From assembly GCF_016950255.1 (NCBI RefSeq), contig NZ_JACGFN010000001.1:2728001-2792000 (forward strand): a DNA stretch of 64,000 nucleotides, written 5' to 3'. The notes beneath the pieces were generated by a model, which worked only from the letters and a program-made list of their open reading frames with translations, was not told the origin of the DNA and made no database searches. Shown here piece by piece: positions 1-9,515 of this stretch (positions are counted from its first letter, which is position 1; each line of letters starts with the position of its first letter). Both the position numbers and the translations under genes were made by a program. The DNA is from Pectobacterium brasiliense (GTDB lineage: Bacteria > Pseudomonadota > Gammaproteobacteria > Enterobacterales > Enterobacteriaceae).

Positions 1-527
1 GCTCGCTGTTCGCCGTCAGCGTTTCCGCCTTTGCCGTGACCGGCGATAGCAATCAACCTATTCACATTGATTCAGCACAGCAATCTCTGGACATGCAGGG
101 CAACACGGTAACCTTCACCGGTAATGTTGTCGTGAAGCAAGGCACGATTGAAGTAAAAGCCGACAAGGTCGTCGTGACGCGTCCACAGGGCACGCAAGGC
201 AGTGAAGTGGTGGAAGGTTACGGCAACCCCGTGACGTTCTATCAGATGCAGGACAACGGCAAACCGGTGAAAGGTCACGCGCAGAAAATCCGCTACGAGC
301 TGGCCAAAGACTTTCTGGTGCTGACAGGTGATGCTTATCTGGAACAGCAGGACAGCAATGTCAAAGGCGATCGCATCACTTATCTGGTGAAACAGCAGCA
401 GATGGAAGCGACCAGCGACAAAGGAAAACGCGTGACGACGGTGTTGGTTCCTTCCCAGCTTCAGGATAAAGAAAACAAGAGCCAGCCTTCTCGTTCTCAG
501 CAACCGCAACCACGGGTCACTGAATAA
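1..527 (+). CDS. lptA: LptA, periplasmic LPS transport protein (5' end cut by window)
   Basis: The reading frame is open from the first full codon at base 3 and ends with TAA at 525-527. The first visible residues look like the end of a Sec signal peptide (hydrophobic, then A-F-A), followed by the mature N-terminus VTGDSNQPIHIDS, so the true start lies left of the window. LptA forms the beta-jellyroll bridge that carries lipopolysaccharide across the periplasm from LptC to LptD. Only 3 bases separate it from lptB, its partner ATPase, as in E. coli. The C-terminal tail is rich in Gln, Ser and Pro, as in enterobacterial LptA. The family assignment is firm; only the start is missing. Confidence 0.95.
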   Translation, partial: SLFAVSVSAFAVTGDSNQPIHIDSAQQSLDMQGNTVTFTGNVVVKQGTIEVKADKVVVTRPQGTQGSEVVEGYGNPVTFYQMQDNGKPVKGHAQKIRYELAKDFLVLTGDAYLEQQDSNVKGDRITYLVKQQQMEATSDKGKRVTTVLVPSQLQDKENKSQPSRSQQPQPRVTE

Positions 528-530
528 GTT

Positions 531-1256
531 ATGGCAACATTAACCGCAGAAAATCTAGCCAAGGCGTACAAAGGCCGTAAGGTCGTGGAAAACGTCAGTC
601 TCACCGTGAATTCCGGCGAAATCGTCGGCCTGCTAGGGCCGAACGGTGCTGGCAAAACGACAACGTTCTACATGGTCGTGGGCATTGTTCCGCGTGATGA
701 AGGACGCATCGTCATTGACGATGATGACATCAGCCTGCTTCCTTTGCACGAACGCGCGCTGCGCGGCATCGGCTATCTGCCACAGGAAGCCTCTATCTTC
801 CGTCGCTTAAGCGTGTATGACAACCTGATGGCGGTGTTACAGATCCGTAAAGATCTGACAACCGAACAGCAGGAAGATCGTGCCAATGAGCTAATGGAAG
901 AATTCCATATTATTCATTTGCGCGATAGTCTGGGACAATCGCTGTCCGGTGGAGAAAGACGCCGCGTAGAAATTGCGCGTGCGCTGGCAGCGAATCCGAA
1001 GTTCATCCTGCTGGATGAACCGTTTGCGGGCGTAGACCCGATCTCCGTACTGGATATTAAAAAAATCATTGAGCATCTGCGTGACAGCGGGCTTGGCGTG
1101 TTGATTACCGATCATAACGTCCGCGAAACGCTTGATGTCTGTGAACGAGCCTACATCGTGAGTCAGGGCAACCTGATCGCCCACGGTTCACCGACCGATA
1201 TTCTGGCCGATGAACAGGTGAAACGCGTCTATCTGGGCGAAGGTTTCCGACTCTGA
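531..1256 (+). CDS. lptB: LptB, ATPase of the LPS export ABC transporter
   Basis: 241 residues, full length for LptB. Visible motifs are Walker A GPNGAGKT (about 36-43), the ABC signature LSGGE (138-142), Walker B FILLDEP (158-164) and the switch histidine in LITDH (H195). LptB is the cytoplasmic nucleotide-binding subunit of LptB2FG; it powers extraction of lipopolysaccharide from the inner membrane into the LptC-LptA bridge. It starts 3 bases after the lptA stop, so the two are surely co-transcribed and probably translationally coupled. rpoN follows after about 50 bases, the conserved enterobacterial order. Confidence 0.98.
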   Translation: MATLTAENLAKAYKGRKVVENVSLTVNSGEIVGLLGPNGAGKTTTFYMVVGIVPRDEGRIVIDDDDISLLPLHERALRGIGYLPQEASIFRRLSVYDNLMAVLQIRKDLTTEQQEDRANELMEEFHIIHLRDSLGQSLSGGERRRVEIARALAANPKFILLDEPFAGVDPISVLDIKKIIEHLRDSGLGVLITDHNVRETLDVCERAYIVSQGNLIAHGSPTDILADEQVKRVYLGEGFRL

Positions 1257-1305
1257 TAGGGTAATATTTTATCTTTGCAGTACTTATGGGACGTTAGCGC
1301 GATTT

Positions 1306-2739
1306 ATGAAGCAAGGTTTGCAACTCAGGCTTAGCCAGCAACTGGCCATGACTCCACAGCTCCAACAGGCGATCCGCCTGTTGCAACTGTCCACGCTTGA
1401 ATTGCAACAGGAAATTCAACTGGCGCTGGAAAGCAATCCGTTGCTCGAACAAACGGATCAGCACGACGAAATCGAGTCATTTGAAAAGGCAGACAGCGAT
1501 TCACTGGATACCGGCGAAGCTCTTGAACAAAGAGACATGCCGGAAGAATTGCCGCTCGATGCCACCTGGGATGAAATCTACTCCGCAGGCACGCCGTCGG
1601 GCACCGGCACCGACTATCGCGATGAAGAACTGCCAATTTATCAAGGCGAAACCACGCAAACGCTTCAGGATTACCTGATGTGGCAGGTCGAGCTAACGCC
1701 GTTTTCCGACACCGACGCGGCTATCGCGACCTCTATCGTCGATGCGGTCGACAACACAGGTTACCTGACCGTACCGTTGCAGGACATTCTTGACAGCATC
1801 GGTGACGACGACGTGACGCTGGAAGAGGTTGAAGCCGTACTCAAACGCGTGCAGCGCTTCGATCCCGTTGGCGTCGCCGCTCGCGATCTGCGTGATTGTC
1901 TGCTGGTGCAGCTTTCCCAGTTCGCCGACGACACGCCACGTCTAACCGAAGCCCGCCTGATCGTCAGCGATCATCTCGATCTGTTAGCCAACCATGATTT
2001 CCGCAGCCTGATCCGCGTTACTCGTCTGAAAGAAGAGGTGCTGAAAGAAGCGCTGGCGCTGATCCAGTCGCTCGATCCCCGTCCAGGACAATCGATCAAC
2101 ACCGGTGAATCCGAATACGTGATTCCTGACGTGCTGGTACGTAAAGTTCAGGGGATCTGGGCCGTCGAACTGAATACCGACAGCGTTCCCCGGTTGCAGA
2201 TTAACCAGCAGTATGCCGCGCTGGGTAACAGCGCGCGTAACGACAGCGACGGGCAGTTTATCCGCAGCAATCTGCAAGAAGCCCGCTGGCTCATCAAAAG
2301 CCTGGAAAGTCGCAATGACACACTGCTGAAGGTCACCCGCTGCATCGTCGAACAGCAGCAGGATTTCTTCGAGCAGGGCGAAGAATTCATGAAGCCCATG
2401 GTACTGGCAGACATCGCTCAGGCGGTGGATATGCATGAATCCACCATCTCACGCGTGACGACACAGAAGTTCCTGCACAGCCCGCGCGGCATTTTTGAGC
2501 TAAAATATTTCTTCTCCAGCCACGTTAATACCGATAGCGGCGGAGAAGCCTCGTCAACGGCAATCCGCGCGTTGGTGAAGAAGCTTATTGCAGCGGAAAA
2601 CCCCGTGAAGCCACTGAGCGATAGCAAGCTTACGGCACTGCTCTCCGATCAGGGCATCATCGTGGCGCGTCGAACCGTTGCAAAATACCGAGAGTCTTTA
2701 TCTATCCCACCATCAAATCAGCGTAAACAACTGGTTTGA
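1306..2739 (+). CDS. rpoN: RNA polymerase sigma-54 factor RpoN
   Basis: 477 residues, normal length. The N-terminal 50 residues are rich in Gln and Leu (region I, which contacts AAA+ activators). An acidic region II follows, then the core-binding domain, and the diagnostic RpoN box [10 protein letters not shown] at about 454-463 reads the -24 promoter element. Sigma-54 directs transcription of nitrogen, transport and stress genes with activators such as NtrC. It heads the conserved rpoN-hpf-ptsN-rapZ-npr cluster. A good sigma-54 promoter match lies elsewhere in this window, upstream of aapJ. Confidence 0.98.
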   Translation: MKQGLQLRLSQQLAMTPQLQQAIRLLQLSTLELQQEIQLALESNPLLEQTDQHDEIESFEKADSDSLDTGEALEQRDMPEELPLDATWDEIYSAGTPSGTGTDYRDEELPIYQGETTQTLQDYLMWQVELTPFSDTDAAIATSIVDAVDNTGYLTVPLQDILDSIGDDDVTLEEVEAVLKRVQRFDPVGVAARDLRDCLLVQLSQFADDTPRLTEARLIVSDHLDLLANHDFRSLIRVTRLKEEVLKEALALIQSLDPRPGQSINTGESEYVIPDVLVRKVQGIWAVELNTDSVPRLQINQQYAALGNSARNDSDGQFIRSNLQEARWLIKSLESRNDTLLKVTRCIVEQQQDFFEQGEEFMKPMVLADIAQAVDMHESTISRVTTQKFLHSPRGIFELKYFFSSHVNTDSGGEASSTAIRALVKKLIAAENPVKPLSDSKLTALLSDQGIIVARRTVAKYRESLSIPPSNQRKQLV

Positions 2740-2762
2740 TCTCAACAGAGAAGGAAGACACT

Positions 2763-3050
2763 ATGCAGCTCAACATTACCGGACACCACATCGATATCAC
2801 TGAACCACTGCGTGATTTTGTGAATGGCAAGTTTGCCAAATTAGAGCAGTATTTTGACCGGATTAATCAGGTCAATGTGGTATTGAGGGTGGAAAAAGTT
2901 CAGCAAATTGCCGAGGCCACGCTCCACGTGAATGGCGGCGAGCTGCATGCAACCTCAGAGGCGGCAGATATGTACGCCGCGATAGATTTATTGATTGATA
3001 AGCTGGCGAGACAGCTCAATAAGCATAAAGATAAACTCAAGCAGCACTAA
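2763..3050 (+). CDS. hpf: Ribosome hibernation promoting factor HPF (short form)
   Basis: 95 residues starting MQLNITGHHIDIT. The ATG at 2763 is preceded by an AGAAGGAAG ribosome-binding site; an earlier in-frame codon at 2736 would overlap the end of rpoN and add residues absent from the family. The length and sequence match the short HPF/YhbH of gammaproteobacteria, which binds the 30S decoding region and, with RMF, promotes 100S dimers in stationary phase. It lies 23 bases after rpoN and before ptsN, the standard order. Confidence 0.95.
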   Translation: MQLNITGHHIDITEPLRDFVNGKFAKLEQYFDRINQVNVVLRVEKVQQIAEATLHVNGGELHATSEAADMYAAIDLLIDKLARQLNKHKDKLKQH

Positions 3051-3145
3051 TTTTCTTCTTTGCCATTTGGCAAAGGACAAACTCGGCCCATCCATCGGGT
3101 GGGTCGGGATCACCAGAAGTGAAAGCGTCGTTAAGTGAAAATAAA

Positions 3146-3619
3146 ATGAACCACGATCCCGTATTGCAGCTCAGCACCGTATTACGTCCTGAGTGCACCC
3201 GAAGCACCGTCCACTGCCAGAGTAAGAAACGGGCATTGGAAATTATCAGTGAGCTGGCCGCCAGGCAGCTTAACATTCCTTCGCAGATTATCTTTGATGC
3301 CATCCTGACCCGGGAGCGGATGGGCAGCACAGGAATCGGCGGCGGCATTGCCATTCCTCACGGTAAGCTGGAAGACGATAATGCGCTGGGTGCCATCGGT
3401 GTTTTCATCCAGTTAGAGCAACCGATCGCTTTCGATGCCATTGATAATCAGGCCGTTGATCTGCTTTTTGCCTTGCTGGTTCCAGCGGAACAATGTAAAA
3501 CCCATTTGCATACCCTGTCGCTTGTTGCCAAGCGGTTGGCGGATAAAACGGTTTGCCGACGCCTGCGTGCGGCGCAAAGCGATGAAGAGCTGTACCAGAT
3601 TATGACGGAAGCCGGTTAA
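3146..3619 (+). CDS. ptsN: PtsN, EIIA-Ntr of the nitrogen phosphotransferase system
   Basis: 157 residues from the ATG at 3146 (MNHDPVLQLS). A GTG at 3119 could add nine residues but aligns poorly with the E. coli N-terminus as I remember it. The phosphorylated histidine is in IAIPHGKLED (H72). PtsN accepts phosphate from Npr and, depending on its phosphorylation state, controls potassium transport (TrkA, KdpD) and other targets. Its phosphodonor npr is two genes downstream and rapZ lies between, as in E. coli. Confidence 0.96.
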   Translation: MNHDPVLQLSTVLRPECTRSTVHCQSKKRALEIISELAARQLNIPSQIIFDAILTRERMGSTGIGGGIAIPHGKLEDDNALGAIGVFIQLEQPIAFDAIDNQAVDLLFALLVPAEQCKTHLHTLSLVAKRLADKTVCRRLRAAQSDEELYQIMTEAG

Positions 3620-3782
3620 GCCGAATGGTTGTCATGTTCACGATGACGGGCGATTCGCCGTGGATTCAGAGAATGCTTGCAATCCCTGCGCTAAGCCGTC
3701 ATTTTTTTAGCTATACATCACTTTTTTATAAAAACAGTGGCAATGAAAATTCGCCATCACGTTGCCAGAGGGGAGTCGTCAG

Positions 3783-4640
3783 ATGGTGCTGATGATTGTC
3801 AGTGGTCGCTCAGGTTCAGGGAAATCTGTCGCCCTGCGCGCACTGGAAGATATGGGGTTCTACTGCGTAGATAACCTGCCAGTGGTTCTACTGCCAGAAC
3901 TGGCTAATACGCTTGCAGCACGTAACATTTCCGCAGCGGTCAGCATTGACGTGCGCAATATGCCGGAATCACCCGAGATCTTCGAGCATGCCATGGAGCA
4001 ACTGCCGCCAAGCTTCTCGCCTCAACTGCTGTTTCTGGATGCCGATCGCAATACGCTGATCCGTCGCTACAGCGATACCCGTCGCCTTCACCCGCTCTCC
4101 AGCAAGAATTTGTCACTGGAAAGCGCGATTGATGAAGAAAGCGACCTGCTGGAGCCGCTACGTTCACGCGCCGACCTGATTATCGACACCTCAGAGATGT
4201 CGGTACATGAACTGGCCGAAATGCTGCGTACCCGTCTGCTCGGCAAGCGAGAACGCGAGCTCACGATGGTGTTCGAATCGTTCGGCTTCAAGCACGGTAT
4301 CCCTATCGATGCGGATTACGTCTTTGACGTGCGCTTCCTGCCGAATCCACATTGGGATCCGAAACTGCGCCCGATGACGGGTCTGGATAAGCCCGTTGCG
4401 TCCTTCCTCGACAGGCACACCGAAGTTCACAACTTCATCTACCAGACTCGTAGCTATCTGGAACTGTGGCTGCCGATGCTGGAAACCAATAACCGCAGCT
4501 ACCTGACCGTAGCCATTGGCTGTACCGGCGGTAAACACCGCTCCGTCTACGTCGCCGAACAGCTGGCAGACTACTTCCGCTCACGCGGTAAGAACGTACA
4601 GTCTCGCCACCGTACGCTGGAAAAACGTAAACCCTCGTAA
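3783..4640 (+). CDS. rapZ: RapZ, GlmZ sRNA decay adaptor / RNase adapter protein
   Basis: 285 residues from ATG 3783 ([15 protein letters not shown]). An upstream in-frame start at 3762 would add seven residues not found in E. coli RapZ and would remove the spacing to the GGGGAG ribosome-binding site. The Walker A-like GRSGSGKS is at about residues 8-15. The C-terminal domain ends in a basic RNA-binding tail ([12 protein letters not shown]). RapZ senses glucosamine-6-phosphate and presents the sRNA GlmZ to RNase E, which tunes GlmS. It sits in the rpoN cluster between ptsN and npr. Confidence 0.97.
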   Translation: MVLMIVSGRSGSGKSVALRALEDMGFYCVDNLPVVLLPELANTLAARNISAAVSIDVRNMPESPEIFEHAMEQLPPSFSPQLLFLDADRNTLIRRYSDTRRLHPLSSKNLSLESAIDEESDLLEPLRSRADLIIDTSEMSVHELAEMLRTRLLGKRERELTMVFESFGFKHGIPIDADYVFDVRFLPNPHWDPKLRPMTGLDKPVASFLDRHTEVHNFIYQTRSYLELWLPMLETNNRSYLTVAIGCTGGKHRSVYVAEQLADYFRSRGKNVQSRHRTLEKRKPS

Positions 4641-4671
4641 GAGTCGGCAAACCAGACCAATCAGGTAACCT

Positions 4672-4944
4672 ATGACAGTCCAGCAAACGGTCGAAATCAA
4701 AAACAAGCTGGGCATGCACGCTCGCCCAGCCATGAAGCTGTTCGAGCTGGTGCAGAGCTTTGATGCAGAAGTAATACTGCGTAATGACAGCGGCACCGAA
4801 GCCGAAGCCAGCAGCGTGATTGCCATGCTAATGCTGGACTCGGCCAAAGGGCGACTCATCGAGGTAGAAGCGACGGGCCCGGATGAAGAACAGGCGCTTG
4901 CCGCCGTCATCGAACTGTTCGAAGCCGGGTTCGACGAGGACTAG
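4672..4944 (+). CDS. npr: NPr, HPr-like phosphocarrier of the nitrogen PTS
   Basis: 90 residues, the usual HPr size. The active-site histidine lies in [10 protein letters not shown] (H16). NPr passes phosphate from PtsP (EI-Ntr) to PtsN. It begins 31 bases after rapZ and is followed by an intrinsic terminator at 5049-5083, so it is likely the last gene of the rpoN operon. In E. coli the next gene is yrbL; here it is rnk. Confidence 0.96.
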   Translation: MTVQQTVEIKNKLGMHARPAMKLFELVQSFDAEVILRNDSGTEAEASSVIAMLMLDSAKGRLIEVEATGPDEEQALAAVIELFEAGFDED

Positions 4945-5048
4945 CATTTCCTTAGCAGTCTATCTGCGAGCTTTCGTAACAAGGAGCGCTTCACTTTCCC
5001 TTCCGAACCTCCTACTATCTACCTCTATAAATCATAATATTTTCTTAT

Positions 5049-5083
5049 ACCCCCTGCTCCTTTGGGCGCGGGGGTTATTTTTA
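5049..5083 (+). terminator. Intrinsic terminator after npr
   Basis: A run of five C (5050-5054) pairs with five G (5070-5074) and is followed by TTATTTTTAT. It lies about 105 bases past the npr stop and 30 bases before rnk, so it should end the rpoN operon transcript. Confidence 0.7.
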
Positions 5084-5114
5084 TATCATCTAAAAATACC
5101 AACTGGAGAGGAGT

Positions 5115-5525
5115 ATGACGAAACCTAACCTGACAATCAGTGAATTGGATGCAGAACGTCTGGATATGTTATTGGAGCAGCCCGCCTTTGCGGACAGTGA
5201 TATCGCACAGGCGTTGAATGAGGAGCTGGATCGGGCGGACATTCTGCCTGCGGCATCGATTCCCTCACATGTCGTCACCATGAATAGTCGGGTGCGTTTC
5301 CGCGATCTGAATACCAACGAAGAGCACATCCGTACGCTGGTTTATCCGGCCGCGGTGAAGGACAGTCAAGAACCGCTGTCGGTGATGGCTCCGCTGGGTG
5401 CGGCACTATTGGGAATGCATGTGGGAAACTCGATCACCTGGCAGTTGCCAAACGGTGAAGAAACACGAATTGAAGTACTAGAACTACTCTATCAGCCAGA
5501 AGCCGCAGGCGAGTACCACCGCTAA
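5115..5525 (+). CDS. rnk: Rnk, GreA/GreB-like secondary-channel regulator of RNA polymerase
   Basis: 136 residues, matching E. coli Rnk in length and through conserved stretches such as [24 protein letters not shown] and [12 protein letters not shown]. Rnk has a short N-terminal coiled coil and a C-terminal FKBP-like domain similar to Gre factors. It was first described as a regulator of nucleoside diphosphate kinase. A GGAGAGGAGT ribosome-binding site precedes the ATG. The gene stands alone between the npr terminator and the convergent pmbA. Confidence 0.93.
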   Translation: MTKPNLTISELDAERLDMLLEQPAFADSDIAQALNEELDRADILPAASIPSHVVTMNSRVRFRDLNTNEEHIRTLVYPAAVKDSQEPLSVMAPLGAALLGMHVGNSITWQLPNGEETRIEVLELLYQPEAAGEYHR

Positions 5526-5579
5526 ACCAGCGAGGTGCTACTCTGCTATAAATGCGTGCTAATAAGGCATAGAGTAACA

Positions 5580-5601
5580 GCCGTCGGACACTGCCGACGG
5601 C
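5580..5601. terminator. Perfect 8-bp hairpin between rnk and pmbA
   Basis: GCCGTCGG (5580-5587), a six-base loop and CCGACGGC (5594-5601) form a perfect GC-rich stem between the convergent genes rnk and pmbA. No U-run follows on either strand, so it may protect 3' ends rather than terminate transcription by itself. Confidence 0.45.
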
Positions 5602-5625
5602 GACGGTTACTCACAAAGAGCAGGC

Positions 5626-6966
5626 TTATTCCCCTGCGATCTTCATCTCTGGCAGCAGCACGGAACCACACTGGATATTGCTTCGGGTTTCGATATCATT
5701 CCCCACCGTCACAATATTGCGCAGCATGTCTTTCAGGTTACCCGCGATAGTAATCTCGCTGACCGGATACTGAATTTCGCCGTTTTCGACCCAGAAACCG
5801 GATGCTCCACGGGAATAATCCCCCGTCACACCGCTCACACCCTGCCCCATCAGTTCGGTCACCAGCAGGCCTTTGCCCATCTGTTTCAACATACCGTTGA
5901 AATCCAGCCCCTGTCCGGCAATCCGCCAGTTATGAATGCCACCCGCATGGCCGGTGCTCTGCATTCCCAGCTTACGCGCGGAGTAGCTTGTCATGAGCCA
6001 GGTCTGCAACACGCCCGCCTTCACAATGTCACGCGCCTGCGTCCGCACGCCTTCGCTGTCGAACGGCGTAGAGGCCAGCCCTCTCAGCAGATGCGGCTGT
6101 TCCTCAATCGTCAGCCACTCCGGCAGAATCTGCTGACCCAGCTTATCCAGCAGGAAAGTGGATTTACGATAAACGCTGCCGCCGCTGATGGCGCCAACCA
6201 AATGGCCAAACAGGCCCGTTGCCACTTCCGCAGAAAACATCACCGGAGCCTGCATGGTAGGCAGCTTACGCGGTGACAGGCGGGATAACGTGCGGCGCGC
6301 GCACTCTTCGCCCACCCATTCCGGGCTGCGCAAGTCATCCAGCGCCCGGCCGACGGTGTAGGCATAATCTCGCTCCATATCGCCATTCACTTCGGCAATC
6401 ACACAGCTGGACATAGAATGACGGCTAGAGCAGTAACTTTTCAGCAGACCGTGGCTATTACCGAACACCTTAACGCCGTAGTGGCTATTAAAGCTGCCGC
6501 CTTCGGTGTTGGTAATGCGCTTATCCGCCTGTAATGCGGCCTGCTCTGCGCGAGCGGCTAATTCAATACCGCGATCCGCATCCAGCTCGGTTGGGTGGAA
6601 CAGATCCAGATCCGGCGCGTCGAACGCCAGAAGATCGCGATCCGCCGGGCCAGCAAAAGGATCGACAGAGGTATAGCGAGCAATATCCAGCGCGGCCTGT
6701 ACGGTACGAGCTATCGCATCTGGACTGAGATCGGTAGACGATGCGCTGCCTTTACGCTGTTGGTGATAAACCGTAATGCCCAACGCGCCATCGCTGTTGA
6801 ATTCAACATTTTCAACATCACCATAACGGGTACTGACGCTAATGCCCGTCGTTTTTGACACCGCGACTTCTGCCGCATCAGAACCGGCACGCGCCAGTTC
6901 CAGCGCCTGAGCAACCGCGAGTTCCAGCGCTTTACGCTGCTCTGCAACCTGAGTAGTTATCGTCAT
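5626..6966 (-). CDS. pmbA: TldE/PmbA, subunit of the TldD-TldE metalloprotease
   Basis: 446 residues from the ATG at 6966 ([10 protein letters not shown]). The longer open frame adds residues absent from E. coli PmbA and runs into the ERIC-like remnant. Strong matches to PmbA include [20 protein letters not shown] and [10 protein letters not shown]. TldE lacks the zinc site and pairs with TldD, which carries HExxxH; together they process microcin B17 and CcdA and degrade unfolded peptides. The partner tldD lies about 8 kb away in this window. darP is divergent. Confidence 0.96.
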   Translation of the reverse strand: MTITTQVAEQRKALELAVAQALELARAGSDAAEVAVSKTTGISVSTRYGDVENVEFNSDGALGITVYHQQRKGSASSTDLSPDAIARTVQAALDIARYTSVDPFAGPADRDLLAFDAPDLDLFHPTELDADRGIELAARAEQAALQADKRITNTEGGSFNSHYGVKVFGNSHGLLKSYCSSRHSMSSCVIAEVNGDMERDYAYTVGRALDDLRSPEWVGEECARRTLSRLSPRKLPTMQAPVMFSAEVATGLFGHLVGAISGGSVYRKSTFLLDKLGQQILPEWLTIEEQPHLLRGLASTPFDSEGVRTQARDIVKAGVLQTWLMTSYSARKLGMQSTGHAGGIHNWRIAGQGLDFNGMLKQMGKGLLVTELMGQGVSGVTGDYSRGASGFWVENGEIQYPVSEITIAGNLKDMLRNIVTVGNDIETRSNIQCGSVLLPEMKIAGE

Positions 6967-7049
6967 TGTTCTGCCATAATGAGTGGAAGAAAGCTCACCA
7001 TCATCATCCCCGCAACGAGCACAAAAGGGGCGTATACTCTCTATACTTC

Positions 7050-7090
7050 GCGCAGCCAACACGTAGGTAACGTGAAGTATGGGGAGCATA
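7050..7090. repeat. Possible ERIC element remnant
   Basis: This stretch in the pmbA-darP divergent region carries GCGCAGCCAAC followed by GTGAAGTATGGGGAGCATA. These correspond to the right-hand third of the ERIC element seen complete at 39721-39847. The central hairpin that defines ERIC is missing here, so the match may be a deleted copy or coincidence. Confidence 0.4.
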
Positions 7091-7261
7091 AAATGGTGTA
7101 GCATAATGCTTTCTAGTCTAACAGGATCTACGGACAATTTCGCACAAAGCCCAAACCTGTTAGTATCAGCCTCTTTTTTCTGGTGGGCACGCTGTTCACC
7201 ATCCCGGAGCCGCTACGCGTAGCGTTAAGAATTGCTCCTGGACACTTTTTAGGAGCCAACC

Positions 7262-7813
7262 ATGAAGCAAAAGTACGAAGACTGGCTGAATGACGTCCCA
7301 GATAACCAAGAAGACGACGAAGATGATGAAATTATCTGGGTCAGCAAAAGTGAAATAAAGCGCGATGCCGAAGCGCTGAAAGATCTCGGCGCGGAGCTGG
7401 TCGATCTGGGCAAAAACGCGCTGGAAAAGATCCCGTTGGATGACGATCTGCGTGCGGCGGTGGAACTGGCTCAGCGGATCAAGAAAGAAGGTCGCCGCCG
7501 TCAGCTACAGCTGATTGGTAAAATGCTGCGCGCCCGCGATCCAGAACCGATCCAAACCGCGCTGGATAAGCTGAACAACCGTCATAATCAGCAGGTAGCG
7601 TTATTCCACAAACTGGAACAGCTGCGCGACCGTCTGATTGAAGAGGGTGACGATGTGGTTCCCGATATTCTGGCGCTGTATCCTCACGCTGACCGTCAGC
7701 AGTTACGTTCTCTGGTGCGCAATGCGCAGAAAGAGAAAGCGACGAATAAGCCGCCAAAATCCGCCCGCCAGATCTTCCAGTATCTGCGCGAACTGGCTGA
7801 AACCACAGACTAA
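7262..7813 (+). CDS. darP: DarP (YjgA), 50S ribosomal subunit maturation factor
   Basis: 183 residues, highly charged, with an acidic N-terminus ([30 protein letters not shown]) typical of YjgA/DarP. The family protein binds immature 50S subunits near the peptidyl-transferase centre and assists late assembly. The AGGAG ribosome-binding site precedes ATG 7262. It is divergent from pmbA, the same pairing as in E. coli. Confidence 0.95.
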   Translation: MKQKYEDWLNDVPDNQEDDEDDEIIWVSKSEIKRDAEALKDLGAELVDLGKNALEKIPLDDDLRAAVELAQRIKKEGRRRQLQLIGKMLRARDPEPIQTALDKLNNRHNQQVALFHKLEQLRDRLIEEGDDVVPDILALYPHADRQQLRSLVRNAQKEKATNKPPKSARQIFQYLRELAETTD

Positions 7814-7820
7814 TGGCAAT

Positions 7821-7854
7821 CGTGGGATGAGGAGTCTGACTCACTCATCCCACG
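7821..7854. terminator. Bidirectional hairpin between darP and gabD
   Basis: An 11-bp perfect stem CGTGGGATGAG (7821-7831) / CTCATCCCACG (7844-7854), with further GAGT/ACTC pairing inside, lies between convergent darP and gabD. A weakly T-rich stretch follows on the plus strand, so it probably serves as a terminator. Confidence 0.6.
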
Positions 7855-7921
7855 TATTACCTATCTTGTTTTCCGGTATTCAATCGGATTCGATCAATGC
7901 CGATCGCAACATCCCTTCAGA

Positions 7922-9376
7922 TCACAACCCGCCCAAATGCCAGGTTTTCACTTCCAGAAACTCGTCCAGCCCCAGAACCGAGCCTTCGCGACCTAATCCT
8001 GACTCTTTCACACCGCCGAAGGGAGCTAATTCGGTTGAAACCGCGCATTCGTTAATACCAATCATGCCGCTCTCCAGCGCTTCAGCCACGCGGAACACAC
8101 GCTGCAAATTCTGGCTGTAGAAGTAGGCGGCCAGCCCAAACGGCGTATTGTTGGCGCGCTGAATCACCTCTTCTTCCGTTTTGAAGCGGAAACAGGGAGC
8201 AACCGGACCAAACGTTTCTTCCTGCGCCAGCAGCATCGCTTCGTTAGCATCAACAATCACCGTTGGCTCAAAGAAGCTATGGCCCAGCTTGTGCCGTTTA
8301 CCACCGACAACCGCCTTGCCTCCCTTTTCCACCGCGTCATTGACGTGCTTTTCCACCTTCTCGACCGCAGCATCATCAATCAGCGGACCGAGCACGACGC
8401 CGTCATCCATACCGTTGCCGACCTTCAGCTTCTTCACTTCTTCTGCGAGCAGAGAGACAAACTCATCGTAGACGCCGTCCTGAATATAAAACCGGTTGGC
8501 GCTAACACAAACCTGACCTGCGTTACGGAAACGGTTAGCTATCGCACCTTTTACTGCGGCCTGAATATCTGCGTCATCAAACACGATATAAGGCGCGTTG
8601 CCGCCCAGCTCCATCGACACTTTCTTCATAGTCTCTGCGGCATTGCGCACCAGCGTTTTCCCTACTTCAGTCGAACCAGTGAAGGAAATTTTGCGCACTT
8701 TATCGCTCGCCATGACGGTATCGCTGATCGCCTGCGTGTCGCCCGCCACGCCGTTGAGTACACCATCCGGCACACCCGCCTGCTGTGCCAATGCCAACAG
8801 CGCAAACGCAGACAGCGGCGTGTTGTTGGCGGGTTTTATCACACCGGTACATCCTGCGGCTAGCGCCGGCCCCAGCTTACGCGTCAGCATCGCCAGCGGG
8901 AAATTCCACGGTGTAATGGCGACAACGACGCCAACGGGTTCACGCGTGGCGTAAATCTTCGATCCGGGTTTCGCAGGCGGAATAATCTCACCGTTCGCAC
9001 GCTTGCCCTGCTCAGCAAACCACTGAATGAAATTCGCCGCGTAGACGACTTCACCTTCGGCTTCCTCCACGGGCTTACCCTGCTCGGCGGTCATCAGCTC
9101 CGCCAGATAACGTTTATTTTCCAGAATCAGTTCGTACCAGCGATACAGAATTTCAGAACGTTCTTTCGCGGTTTTACGCTTCCAGGCAGGAAACGCGGCA
9201 TACGCGGCGTCAATCGCCGCCTGCGTCTCTTTCTTTCCCGCTTTCGCCACGCTGGCAATCGACTCGCCCGTCGCCGGATTCACGACCTCAAAGGTAGCGC
9301 CGCTCTGCTGCCATTTCCCCGCAGCAAAGTAGCCCGTTTTAAACAGTTCATGATCCTGCAAGTTTTGTCCTGACAT
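7922..9376 (-). CDS. gabD: NADP-dependent succinate-semialdehyde dehydrogenase
   Basis: 484 residues, the usual size of the aldehyde dehydrogenase superfamily and of GabD. The catalytic cysteine is in RNAGQVCVSANR (C290) and the general-base glutamate in MELGGN (E256); the cofactor-binding ITPWNFP and FTGSTEVGK are present. GabD oxidises succinate semialdehyde to succinate in GABA catabolism. No gabT or gabP lies nearby, so the assignment to GabD rather than a related ALDH rests on sequence alone. AGGAGG lies directly upstream of the start. The gene is 140 bases downstream of aaeB on the same strand and probably has its own promoter. Confidence 0.85.
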   Translation of the reverse strand: MSGQNLQDHELFKTGYFAAGKWQQSGATFEVVNPATGESIASVAKAGKKETQAAIDAAYAAFPAWKRKTAKERSEILYRWYELILENKRYLAELMTAEQGKPVEEAEGEVVYAANFIQWFAEQGKRANGEIIPPAKPGSKIYATREPVGVVVAITPWNFPLAMLTRKLGPALAAGCTGVIKPANNTPLSAFALLALAQQAGVPDGVLNGVAGDTQAISDTVMASDKVRKISFTGSTEVGKTLVRNAAETMKKVSMELGGNAPYIVFDDADIQAAVKGAIANRFRNAGQVCVSANRFYIQDGVYDEFVSLLAEEVKKLKVGNGMDDGVVLGPLIDDAAVEKVEKHVNDAVEKGGKAVVGGKRHKLGHSFFEPTVIVDANEAMLLAQEETFGPVAPCFRFKTEEEVIQRANNTPFGLAAYFYSQNLQRVFRVAEALESGMIGINECAVSTELAPFGGVKESGLGREGSVLGLDEFLEVKTWHLGGL

Positions 9377-9515
9377 CGTGTTACCTCCTGAAAAGGGTCA
9401 TATTCCATGACGTTATGAGGGAAGCTATAGATCATTCAGTATAGAAGTGATGGGCGAGAGCTGCGGTACTCTCGGATTAATCGTCAGAGTTACCGATCCA
9501 CCTCGCCCACTGAGG

